From an uncultured Desulfuromusa sp. (lineage in GTDB: Bacteria; Desulfobacterota; Desulfuromonadia; Desulfuromonadales; Geopsychrobacteraceae): 64,000 nt of DNA. Where the stretch lies: contig NZ_OY776574.1 of the NCBI RefSeq assembly GCF_963675815.1, positions 2,536,001-2,600,000 of the forward strand, in the 5' to 3' direction. Of the stretch, positions 1 to 7,534 are shown in pieces. The position numbers were made by a program, and so were the translations under genes. Position 1 is the stretch's first letter, and the number at the start of each line of letters is the position of its first letter. The notes beneath the pieces were generated by a model. The model did no database searches, was not told where the DNA came from, and saw only the letters and a program-made list of their open reading frames with translations.

Positions 1-309
1 GAAAAAATGGAAGATATCCGCATGTGTATTGACGCGGTTCTCCAGGCAGAGAGGGAGCCGGTCTATATGGTGTTTATGGACGTGCCGACTGCAGTGCTGT
101 CCGAGGTCGAGAAGATGTTGCCGTCGGTTATTTCGCCGACTGTCAGTCCGGTGGTCGATGAAACTTGGCGGAGTGTTGCTGCGGTTATCCGCGAATCGCA
201 GTTAAATATTCTGGCACCAAAACTGTTACGGTTAGGCGTTGACGGGATTGTGCCGATTCCAGCACCGAAGGTGTTTACGCAGGATATGGTGAAAGCCAAC
301 CATTTTTAA
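1..309 (+). CDS. hisG: ATP phosphoribosyltransferase, C-terminal end (partial)
   Basis: The window opens inside this gene; the frame is open from base 1 to a TAA at 307-309. The visible ~100 residues match the C-terminal regulatory domain of long-form HisG: a beta-alpha-beta unit with the 'LP...SPTVSPV' segment and the closing 'LGVDGIVPIPAPKV' strand, as in E. coli HisG. HisG performs the first step of histidine synthesis, joining ATP and PRPP, and this domain binds histidine for feedback inhibition. The catalytic domains lie outside the window. hisI follows on the same strand, which supports a his operon. Presence of this domain implies the HisZ-independent long form; that is inference because only the tail is seen. 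Confidence 0.85.
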   Translation, partial: EKMEDIRMCIDAVLQAEREPVYMVFMDVPTAVLSEVEKMLPSVISPTVSPVVDETWRSVAAVIRESQLNILAPKLLRLGVDGIVPIPAPKVFTQDMVKANHF

Positions 310-319
310 TGGTATTTTC

Positions 320-430
320 AACGCTGAGACGCTGAGATTGGAGAGTTCGCAGAGAAAAAATATTTGATCTAAAATAAAAGATTAAATTTCAGTTTTTGAC
401 TTTCTCTGCTCCTCTCCGCCTCTCCGTTAA
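320..430. repeat. Imperfect inverted repeat between hisG and hisI
   Basis: The left arm (about 320-360, starting aacgctgagacgctgag) and the right arm (about 398-430, reverse complement starting ttaacggagaggcggag) are imperfect reverse complements, each made of short purine-rich iterations ending in cagagaaa. An AT-rich spacer of about 37 bases separates them. RNA from here could form a long hairpin. It resembles the dispersed palindromic intergenic repeats common in environmental bacteria, but no second copy was noticed in this window. Confidence 0.5.
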
Positions 431-455
431 AATATTTCTTTTTTGGGAGATTGTA

Positions 456-851
456 ATGGCTAACAAGGTATTAGAAGAAGGAACAGAATTACAGATTGAT
501 TTTGAAAAGCGTGGCGGTTTGATTCCTGCTGTGGTTCAGGATGTCGCCGATGGTCGGATCCTGATGGTCGCTTACGCCAACGAACTGGCGTTGCAGACAT
601 CTTTCGAAAAGGGGATGGCCACCTTCTGGTCGACATCACGTAACGAACTCTGGACCAAAGGGGAAACGTCGGGAGACTTTCTCAAGATTGTTGAGATTCT
701 GACCGACTGTGACCAGGATGCGATAATTTATCGTGTCGTTCCGCAGGGTGGCGGTTCCTGCCACACCAAAGACCCGGACACCGGAAAAACCCGTGAGACT
801 TGCTTTTATCGCAAGATTGATCTGAAAAGTAAAAATCTGGAAATGCTTTAA
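456..851 (+). CDS. hisI: Phosphoribosyl-AMP cyclohydrolase
   Basis: A 131-residue HisI that hydrolyses the adenine ring of phosphoribosyl-AMP in histidine synthesis (cytoplasmic, zinc- and magnesium-dependent). The family core is intact: 'PAVVQDVADGRILMVAYAN', 'ATFWSTSRNELWTKGETSG', the Asp-rich 'DCDQDAIIYRV', the zinc-binding 'GGGSCHT' and the second Cys in 'RETCFYR'. It is a stand-alone cyclohydrolase with no fused HisE domain. ATG at 456 was chosen because GGGAGA lies 5 bases upstream; the open frame extends further (to 396) but those residues look like read-through of the repeat. It follows hisG by about 150 bases that hold the inverted repeat. Confidence 0.95.
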   Translation: MANKVLEEGTELQIDFEKRGGLIPAVVQDVADGRILMVAYANELALQTSFEKGMATFWSTSRNELWTKGETSGDFLKIVEILTDCDQDAIIYRVVPQGGGSCHTKDPDTGKTRETCFYRKIDLKSKNLEML

Positions 852-914
852 CCGGAAGAAAGTCAGTGCATATGTCCTGAAACTCAGAACTTACAGATCC
901 GTACTGGATTGATT

Positions 915-959
915 AAAGCCGAACGGAGCAGATAGAATTGCTTTGTTCGGCTTTTGCGT
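915..959 (+). terminator. Rho-independent terminator after hisI
   Basis: Perfect 10-bp stem (aaagccgaac at 915-924, gttcggcttt at 945-954) followed by a T-rich run. It ends the his operon. Confidence 0.8.
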
Positions 960-1129
960 TTTTACAGCTTTGTCGAGGTGATGATAGCAACGTCTCTTGA
1001 CTGGCGGGGAGAGACTAACCGGTTCTCTTTGATCAGTGGCAAGAAAGCTTTAGTGGACAAACGCTGGGATAGGTATCATGATGCAAAAACTTGGGCTGAA
1101 GCTCTCAAACCCAAACAGGGAAATTGACT

Positions 1130-2014
1130 ATGATCAAGAAAACAATAATATCGTCGGTGATGTTCATTTCTCTTTTTCTTTTTTGTTCACTCTCTTCATC
1201 CGTGTATTCCCAGGAGACAGGATCTCTTCTTGAAGTCACGCCAATCGTTGAAAATTATGCCTTCAATGTCGTCAAGCCAATGCTCGATTCTTACAGTAAA
1301 AAAGATAAATTATCCCAATTACTGAAGGTTTCGGAGATTATGACGGATTCAAAACTTGGTCTTCAAATAAACGCCATTGAGCCAAGTCAATTTATTATCT
1401 ATGATAAATTGGAAACACTGAAGCTCGGATTTCTGTACACGTTCAATCTTTCATCGGAACAAAAACAGATCCTAAAAAACTGGCGGGCCAAATTTATGCG
1501 TTTGAACCCGGCAGATGTTTTTTTTGCTCCTTCCGCGAGTGACATTATCGAAACAAAAGCCGCTTTTGGCTGTTCCCATTATGCCAGATCATTTATTGCT
1601 GTGGTCAAAGCGCTGAATCTGGTGAGTCATCCCGAAGATATCCGTTACGCGATTACGAGCAAGTCAGATAATTACAACCAGGCGTTGGCTGAAGGAGATA
1701 AAGACATGACAATCAATGGCCATCAATTCGTCATTGTGAGGATTGCCGGTCGATGGATAGGATTAAATACCTCCAAAAGCGAATGGACTCAACTGCCTGA
1801 CAATTTTATCCCCGACTCTGTTTTTCCTCCCCAAAATATTTCTGTCCAATTCGCCTCATATCCGGAAGTGACATTTCTATTCCGTAAAATTGGGAAAGAC
1901 TTTAATGACGACTGTAATGACAGTTCATTGACCTCTCTTATGAATATCTATCGTTCGGGGGATGAAAATAATCCGGATTTCAAATGGGAAAAATATACAC
2001 ATAAAAGCAGATAA
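1130..2014 (+). CDS. Exported protein with transglutaminase-like Cys-His core
   Basis: A 294-residue protein with an N-terminal signal peptide (basic MIKK, then a hydrophobic stretch to about residue 28). No name is recognised. The middle reads like a degenerate transglutaminase/papain-like fold: 'AFGCSHYARSFIAVVKALNL' would supply the nucleophilic Cys at the head of a helix, and 'GHQFVIVRIAGRWIGLNTSK' supplies His followed by an Asn three strands later. This pattern is an inference from order and spacing, not a confirmed family match. The start at 1130 is preferred over a TTG at 1124 because AGGG at 1117-1120 is better spaced. It stands alone between the his operon terminator and an ArsC-like gene, in a stretch that looks accessory. 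Confidence 0.55.
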   Translation: MIKKTIISSVMFISLFLFCSLSSSVYSQETGSLLEVTPIVENYAFNVVKPMLDSYSKKDKLSQLLKVSEIMTDSKLGLQINAIEPSQFIIYDKLETLKLGFLYTFNLSSEQKQILKNWRAKFMRLNPADVFFAPSASDIIETKAAFGCSHYARSFIAVVKALNLVSHPEDIRYAITSKSDNYNQALAEGDKDMTINGHQFVIVRIAGRWIGLNTSKSEWTQLPDNFIPDSVFPPQNISVQFASYPEVTFLFRKIGKDFNDDCNDSSLTSLMNIYRSGDENNPDFKWEKYTHKSR

Positions 2015-2146
2015 ATGCTTACAAACAAAAGTTCAAGGTCCGTGGCGGCATCATGATGATGTTGCACAATCTGACCGAGATTCATTGTTTTGGGATGACT
2101 TAAATAGGAAAAACAGGCAAATAGGCTTTTTAATAGGGTGAGGAAC

Positions 2147-2575
2147 GTGAAACGAGTATTATTCGTATGTGTTGAAAATGCGAATCGAAGTCAGATGGCG
2201 GAGGCTTTTGCCCGGATGCTGGGCGGAGATTCCATCGAAGTCTTTAGCGCAGGATCTCAACCGTCGGGGAAGGTGAATCCAAAAGCGGTCGCATCCATGC
2301 GTGAATTGGCGTACGATTTGTCTGTCCATGATTCAAAGTCGTTAGATGATCTCCCGGATGTGGAATTTGATTTCGTGGCAACGATGGGGTGCGGGGATGC
2401 TTGTCCCATGGTTCGATCCAGGAAACGCGAAGACTGGTTCATACCCGACCCGAAGAACCTTCCACCTGATGAATTTCGAGAGGTTAGAGATTTGATTCGT
2501 GACAAGGTCAGGGTTGCATTAGAAGATTTGGGTGTCACTTCAGGTGTCGGCTTGCCGGGCGACAAAGGGATTTAA
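2147..2575 (+). CDS. ArsC-like arsenate reductase / low-MW phosphatase family protein
   Basis: About 142 residues with the low-molecular-weight phosphatase fold used by thioredoxin-coupled arsenate reductases. The phosphate loop is 'CVENANRSQMAEAFAR' (CX5R), two further Cys sit in 'MGCGDACP' where the redox relay of ArsC lies, and 'WFIPDPKNLPPDEF...RDLIRDKV' carries the conserved DP motif. Known members reduce arsenate to arsenite in the cytoplasm. GTG at 2147 gives the canonical MKRVLFVC start and has GTGAGGA upstream; GTG at 2138 is an alternative. No arsR or arsB is adjacent, so the physiological substrate is uncertain. It ends one base before the LysE gene, so the two are probably cotranscribed. 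Confidence 0.8.
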   Translation: MKRVLFVCVENANRSQMAEAFARMLGGDSIEVFSAGSQPSGKVNPKAVASMRELAYDLSVHDSKSLDDLPDVEFDFVATMGCGDACPMVRSRKREDWFIPDPKNLPPDEFREVRDLIRDKVRVALEDLGVTSGVGLPGDKGI

Positions 2576-2576
2576 T

Positions 2577-3218
2577 ATGGAATCGACGTCTTATTGGTTA
2601 TTATTTTTTTCTGCAGCATTTGCAATTAATATATCGCCTGGTCCGGATCTGATTTATATTTTATCCAAAACCATAGCTCAAGGCCGAAAAATCGGGATTA
2701 TTTCGTCACTGGGAATCTGGAGTGGGGCGTTGGTCCATGTTTTTGCAGCTGCTCTGGGTTTATCCGCTATCCTTGCCACTTCAGCCTTAGCTTTCAGTCT
2801 CGTAAAATATATTGGTGCTGCGTATCTGGTTTTTCTGGGGATACAGGCGTTGAGATCTAAAGGGATATCCTTTGAAATGCCAGTAGTCAGCGGGAGTGAA
2901 GTCACGGCCTGGAAAGCATTTCGGCAAGGGGCATTAGTCGATATTTTAAATCCCAAAGTGGCGATATTTTTCATGGCTTTTTTACCGCAATTTATTCGCC
3001 CGGAGCTTGGTCACAATTCTGTTCAGATTATTATCCTTGGGGCTCTTGTCATTCTGGTCGCCATTCCTGTTGAGTTTCTTGTGGTCCTTACTGCGGCGCA
3101 GACAACCGGTTTTTTCCGTAAGAATCGCAGATTATCTGTCTGGTTGGATCGGATATTGGGCTCCGTCCTCATTGGTCTAGGTATCCGTCTGGCTTTGACC
3201 GAGAACCACAATTCCTGA
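2577..3218 (+). CDS. LysE/RhtB family amino-acid exporter
   Basis: A 213-residue inner-membrane protein with about six hydrophobic segments. The family signature is clear: N-terminal 'NISPGPDLIYILSKTIAQGRKIGI', then 'GIWSGALVHVFAAALGLSAIL' and 'YLVFLGIQALRS', and later 'LNPKVAIFFMAFLPQF'. Members export neutral or basic amino acids such as homoserine, threonine and lysine; the substrate here cannot be read from sequence. ATG 2577 lies just past the arsC-like stop with aaaggg upstream. The longer open frame from 2532 overlaps arsC and is not credible. Confidence 0.88.
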   Translation: MESTSYWLLFFSAAFAINISPGPDLIYILSKTIAQGRKIGIISSLGIWSGALVHVFAAALGLSAILATSALAFSLVKYIGAAYLVFLGIQALRSKGISFEMPVVSGSEVTAWKAFRQGALVDILNPKVAIFFMAFLPQFIRPELGHNSVQIIILGALVILVAIPVEFLVVLTAAQTTGFFRKNRRLSVWLDRILGSVLIGLGIRLALTENHNS

Positions 3219-3290
3219 CAAGACACATTCAGCCAACGCATAAGTCTGAGGGGATGATTTGCAACGTTAGATGCGAAAAGGACGAGAACA

Positions 3291-3728
3291 ATGAAAATTT
3301 CAAGAGTGACAATTTTAACGCTTGGCGTCGCTGATTTAGACAAAGCGACAACTTTTTATCATGCTGTGCTTGGCACACCTCCGAATATAGCGGATGGGAT
3401 CACTTTTATCCAACTTCCTGGCACCTGGCTTGCTCTCTATCCTTTTGAAAAGCTGGCGGAAGACATTTCTCCCGACGTCCCCGTCACCCGGAGCGGGTTT
3501 AATGGCGTGACCATTGCTCACAATGCTCATAACAAGAACGACGTGGTTGAGATCTTAAGCCGTGCGGAAGCGGCAGGAGCCAGAATTGTAAAAGCACCGC
3601 AAGAGACTTTCTGGGGAGGATTCAGCGGATATTTTTCTGATCTTGATGGTTATTACTGGGAGGTGGCTTGGGGGCCAATGTTTGAGTTTACAGAGAATGG
3701 TGAAATGAAATTTAAAGAGGAGGCATAA
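3291..3728 (+). CDS. VOC (glyoxalase/bleomycin-resistance fold) protein
   Basis: A 145-residue single-module vicinal-oxygen-chelate protein. It opens with the beta strand 'VTILTLGVADLDKATTFYHAVLG' and ends with 'FSGYFSDLDGYYWEVAWGP', where the terminal Glu is a usual metal ligand. Members bind metals and act as lyases, dioxygenases or drug-binding proteins; the substrate is not predictable. The start follows an aaaggac Shine-Dalgarno. An integron attC-like end (GTTAGATGC) lies just upstream at about 3268-3276. Confidence 0.8.
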   Translation: MKISRVTILTLGVADLDKATTFYHAVLGTPPNIADGITFIQLPGTWLALYPFEKLAEDISPDVPVTRSGFNGVTIAHNAHNKNDVVEILSRAEAAGARIVKAPQETFWGGFSGYFSDLDGYYWEVAWGPMFEFTENGEMKFKEEA

Positions 3729-3975
3729 TCCTTATCAGCCTCCGGGAATTAAGAGCAGGACATAGCGTTAACATAAAACACTGACCTTTTCGCTCTTTGA
3801 CAAGCGATCTATTACCCTCAAAACACAGGCTTCTTATTTTGTTCTTCTGGATACATTGAAGTCCGGAAAATGATAGAATCATGAAAAAGCGGAAAGTATC
3901 CAAAATTGAGGAATGAAGCATCAGGATATTTGCTTGTTTGTAAGTACTGGAAAATATGCTGAAGTGGAGAGGATT

Positions 3976-5109
3976 ATGCAATCATTTCGTTTTGTGAGTT
4001 ACGTATCCCTTATATTCGTCCTGCTCTCATGCAATGCCTATGCATGGTCGTTTGGAAACACGATTAAGGGCAATGCCGGTTCAAGTCTTCAAGCTGAGAG
4101 CTTTGGATCATTCAATGAGCCTTGGGCTATGACTTTTTTACCGAGCGGGAACCTCCTGGTCACTGAAAAAAGGGGGTCTATGCTTCTGGTCCATCTGGAT
4201 GATCGTTCCAATGTACCGGTTAAAGGTTTGCCTGAGGTCGCTTATAGTGGGCAGGGTGGTTTGGGTGATATCATTCTTCATCCTCAATATGAGAAAAACC
4301 ACTGGATATACTTGTCGTATGCTGAACAGGATGGGGCAGGAAAAAGGGGAGCGGTTGTTGCACGTGCCCGACTTGATCCTGCTTCAGTAAAGCCAGAACT
4401 GGAAGACTTTGAGGTCATCTGGAGGCAACAGCCCAAAGTTACCGGTAGCGGGCATTACTCCCACCGGTTGGCATTCAGTCCGGATGGCTATCTATTTATT
4501 ACTTCCGGGGAGCGACAAAAACAGGCACCAGCCCAAAGTTGGGAGCAGAATCTGGGCAAGGTCATCAGGGTGTACGAGGACGGATCGGTGCCGCCCGACA
4601 ATCCGTTTCAGGATAAGGGAGAGCTTGCAAAATCGTTCTGGACTCTCGGGCATCGTAATCTGCTTGGGATCGCTTTTGACAAGCAAGGACAGCTTTGGAC
4701 TCATGAAATGGGCCCTAGAGACGGTGACGAATTCAACCTGATCATTGCTGGCGATAATTATGGATGGCCCATTGTTTCCTGGGGCGATCAATACTCCGGT
4801 ATCTCCATTCCTGATCATGACACCCGCCCGGAGTTTCACCAACCCGAAGCCTATTGGGTGCCGACTATCGCACCCTCGGGGCTGATAATCTACTCCGGCT
4901 CCATGTTTCCGGAGTGGCAGGGAGACGCTTTTATCGGTGGACTTAGATCCAAATCCCTGCTGCGAATAAAGATTGAGGGTGAGCAAGCCAAAGAGGTTGA
5001 ACGTTTTGCCATGGATAAACGTATCCGCGAGGTTGAACAGGGTCCCAAAGGGGCTATATGGGTTCTGGAAGATCAGAATGGTGGACGTCTGTTACGGCTC
5101 ACTCCATAG
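3976..5109 (+). CDS. PQQ-dependent sugar dehydrogenase-like (YliI family), exported
   Basis: A 377-residue beta-propeller of the soluble glucose/aldose dehydrogenase family. Typical landmarks appear in order: 'EPWAMTFLPSGNLLVTE', 'GQGGLGDIILHPQY', 'SHRLAFSPDGYLFITSGER', 'GSVPPDNPF', 'GHRNLLGIAFD', 'WTHEMGPRDGDEFNLI' and 'GDNYGWPIVSWG'. Characterised relatives oxidise aldoses in the periplasm with PQQ. The N-terminus is a signal peptide that could end at AYA|W or, less likely, be a lipoprotein signal at 'LLSC'. ATG 3976 follows GGAGAGG by four bases; the longer frame from 3913 lacks a signal-like start. No PQQ synthesis genes are in the window. Confidence 0.85.
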   Translation: MQSFRFVSYVSLIFVLLSCNAYAWSFGNTIKGNAGSSLQAESFGSFNEPWAMTFLPSGNLLVTEKRGSMLLVHLDDRSNVPVKGLPEVAYSGQGGLGDIILHPQYEKNHWIYLSYAEQDGAGKRGAVVARARLDPASVKPELEDFEVIWRQQPKVTGSGHYSHRLAFSPDGYLFITSGERQKQAPAQSWEQNLGKVIRVYEDGSVPPDNPFQDKGELAKSFWTLGHRNLLGIAFDKQGQLWTHEMGPRDGDEFNLIIAGDNYGWPIVSWGDQYSGISIPDHDTRPEFHQPEAYWVPTIAPSGLIIYSGSMFPEWQGDAFIGGLRSKSLLRIKIEGEQAKEVERFAMDKRIREVEQGPKGAIWVLEDQNGGRLLRLTP

Positions 5110-5205
5110 GGGAACCAAAAAAAAAATTAGCAGAGGTCATTTGTTATGCTTTTGTGCAAGCAGGGCTGATTTGTCATAATTGTAGTCCTTTAAAATGGAG
5201 GCCAG

Positions 5206-5973
5206 ATGAAAGACATAGACTCTGAGAAAAAAATCGCTGTTTTGATCGATGCCGAAAATGCGCAATATTCCGTCCTTGGGGCGGTATTATCAGAGTTATC
5301 AAAGCATGGGCATATTATTACCAAAAGAGCCTATGGCGATTGGAGCAGCAATCATCTGAAAAACTGGAAGCAGCCTTTAAACGAGCTTGCCATCAATCCG
5401 GTGCAACAATTTTCTTACACTCAGGGGAAAAATTCTTCTGACGCTGCGATGATCATTGATGCCATGGATTTATTGTATTCCGGCAAGTTTGATTCATTCG
5501 CTCTTGTCTCAAGTGACAGTGATTTCACAAAACTGGCTTCAAGACTGAAAGAATCTCAGATTTATGTTTTTGGAGTTGGCGAGAAAAAAACCCCTACAGC
5601 TTTCAGAAACGCATGTGACGATTTTATCTCAACGGAGGTCATTAAAACTCCTGATTCAGACAAACAAGACTCACAGGATGAGGCGAGCACCAGTAAAAGT
5701 CAGAAAAAATCAAAACAGGAGCTGCGTGGCGATACCAAGCTCGTCAATATTTTAAGAAATGCAGTAACTGAATATGAAAATGATGATGGCTGGGCTCATC
5801 TCGCAAGTTGCGGTCAACTGATTAAAAAGCAATTTCCGGATTTCGATCCAAGGAGCTATGGCTATCGCACCCTGACTCTCTTGATAGAGGAAACCGAGTT
5901 GTTTGAAATTGAACGGCGCCAATCGGGCAGCGGCACTGTGCATGATATTTACGTCAAAGATAAAAGAAAATAA
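5206..5973 (+). CDS. NYN-domain nuclease with C-terminal OST-HTH/LOTUS domain
   Basis: A 255-residue protein with two domains. Residues ~10-145 form a NYN (PIN-like, LabA/Limkain-b1) nuclease: acidic positions in 'VLIDAENAQ', 'DAAMIIDAMDLLYSG' and 'SSDSDFTKLASRLKE' would bind metal. A charged linker (~150-170) leads to residues ~172-250, a winged-helix OST-HTH/LOTUS domain ('LVNILRNAVTEY...GWAHLASCGQLIKKQFPDFD' to 'FEIERR'), which is an RNA-binding module. The same architecture occurs in eukaryotic MARF1/Limkain-b1. It is predicted to bind and cut RNA; the target is unknown. The gene is monocistronic with GGAGG upstream. Confidence 0.85.
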   Translation: MKDIDSEKKIAVLIDAENAQYSVLGAVLSELSKHGHIITKRAYGDWSSNHLKNWKQPLNELAINPVQQFSYTQGKNSSDAAMIIDAMDLLYSGKFDSFALVSSDSDFTKLASRLKESQIYVFGVGEKKTPTAFRNACDDFISTEVIKTPDSDKQDSQDEASTSKSQKKSKQELRGDTKLVNILRNAVTEYENDDGWAHLASCGQLIKKQFPDFDPRSYGYRTLTLLIEETELFEIERRQSGSGTVHDIYVKDKRK

Positions 5974-6110
5974 GGTTTAAATTCTTTCACCCGGAACAAG
6001 TCTCTGAATTTATAACGACAAATAAATTTATTCGAGGTTGTCGTCCTTCCACCTTTTTAAATCATTGCGACTCTGATATCCTGCGTGATCTATTTAATTC
6101 AGGAGTTATT

Positions 6111-7481
6111 ATGGACGAAAATCACGGTCATCGCTTACCACCACAAAACCTGGAAGCAGAAATGTCGGTACTGGGTGGGGTGTTGCTCGAAAACGAGGCG
6201 CTCAACCGCGCTCTGGAATTTTTGACGGTTGATGATTTTTACCGTGGCAGTCATCGTAAAATTTTCAATGCTCTGATTCTCCTTTCCGAAAAAAGTGAAC
6301 CGGCAGACCTGGTGACTTTGACTGCCGTTCTCAAAGACCGTGGTGAGCTTGAAGAAGTCGGGGGAAGTACCTACCTGGCAACTCTGGTTGACTATGTGCC
6401 AACCGCAGCCAATATCAGTTACTACTGTAAACTGGTGAAAGAAAAATCGGTCGCGCGAAAACTGATAGAGGCTTCGACCGCCATCGCTACCCGCGGTTAT
6501 GACGGCGGGGATATGGAGGAAATTCTCGATCAGGCCGAAAAGTCAATTTTTGAAATTTCTGAAAACAGGATGCGCCCCTCTTATTTCCCGGTACGGGATA
6601 TTCTTAAAGATACCTTTAAGTCGATAGAAGCACTCTATGAGCGTAAAGAACTGGTGACCGGGGTTCCGACGGGTTACCATGATCTGGATAAAATGACGGC
6701 CGGTTTGCAGCCGAGTGATTTGATTATCGTTGCCGGGCGTCCTTCTATGGGGAAAACGGCTTTTGCTCTGAACCTGGTTGAATATGCAACTGCACATGCT
6801 GATAATTCGGTTCCTGCAGTCATTTTTTCTCTGGAAATGAGTAAAGAACAGTTGGTGCAGAGGATGCTCTGTTCTTTGGCTAAAGTTGATGCCGGGCGGC
6901 TGAGAACCGGACATCTCGGCGAGTCGGACTGGCCGAAATTGACCATGGCAGCGGGGCAATTGAATGAGACGCAACTTTTTATTGACGACACCCCGGCGAT
7001 TTCAGTTCTGGAACTACGTTCAAAGGCCCGCCGGTTGAAAGCTGAACATGGTCTGGGGCTGATTATTGTCGACTACCTGCAATTGATGCGGGGCAGTAAT
7101 CCGGAAAGTCGGCAGCAGGAAATTTCTGAAATTTCCCGTTCTCTCAAGGCTCTGGCTAAAGAACTGGCTCTGCCGGTTGTTGCTCTCTCTCAGCTGAATC
7201 GTTCTCTGGAAAGTCGCACCGATAAGCGGCCGATGATGGCAGATTTACGTGAATCAGGTGCGATTGAACAAGATGCCGACGTGATCATGTTTGTCTATCG
7301 AGAAGCGGTATATTGTGAAGACTGTAAAAGTCGGGAACGGACCTGCGAAAAAGGGCATGATAAGGATGCTGAACTGATTATCGGGAAACAGAGGAATGGT
7401 CCTATCGGGACGGTGCATCTGACTTTCCGAGGGGAATTTACCCGCTTTGAAAATCAGGCTCAGCGTGATGATTATCAGTAG
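6111..7481 (+). CDS. dnaB: Replicative DNA helicase DnaB
   Basis: A 456-residue hexameric 5'-3' helicase that opens the replication fork. The N-terminal DnaB domain ('PPQNLEAEMSVLGG') precedes the RecA-like ATPase with Walker A 'GRPSMGKTAF' near residue 209, Walker B 'GLIIVDYLQLM', the 'SQLNRSLESR' sensor and 'DLRESGAIEQDADVI'. A small insert near the C-terminus, 'YCEDCKSRERTCEKGHDKD', has three Cys and a His and could be a metal knuckle. No intein is present. CAGGAG precedes the ATG. It converges with ntrC. Confidence 0.97.
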   Translation: MDENHGHRLPPQNLEAEMSVLGGVLLENEALNRALEFLTVDDFYRGSHRKIFNALILLSEKSEPADLVTLTAVLKDRGELEEVGGSTYLATLVDYVPTAANISYYCKLVKEKSVARKLIEASTAIATRGYDGGDMEEILDQAEKSIFEISENRMRPSYFPVRDILKDTFKSIEALYERKELVTGVPTGYHDLDKMTAGLQPSDLIIVAGRPSMGKTAFALNLVEYATAHADNSVPAVIFSLEMSKEQLVQRMLCSLAKVDAGRLRTGHLGESDWPKLTMAAGQLNETQLFIDDTPAISVLELRSKARRLKAEHGLGLIIVDYLQLMRGSNPESRQQEISEISRSLKALAKELALPVVALSQLNRSLESRTDKRPMMADLRESGAIEQDADVIMFVYREAVYCEDCKSRERTCEKGHDKDAELIIGKQRNGPIGTVHLTFRGEFTRFENQAQRDDYQ

Positions 7482-7534
7482 AGATGAACGCGACTTCTAT
7501 CAAAAATTAAAATCGGGTCAACAGCAAATTCCCC

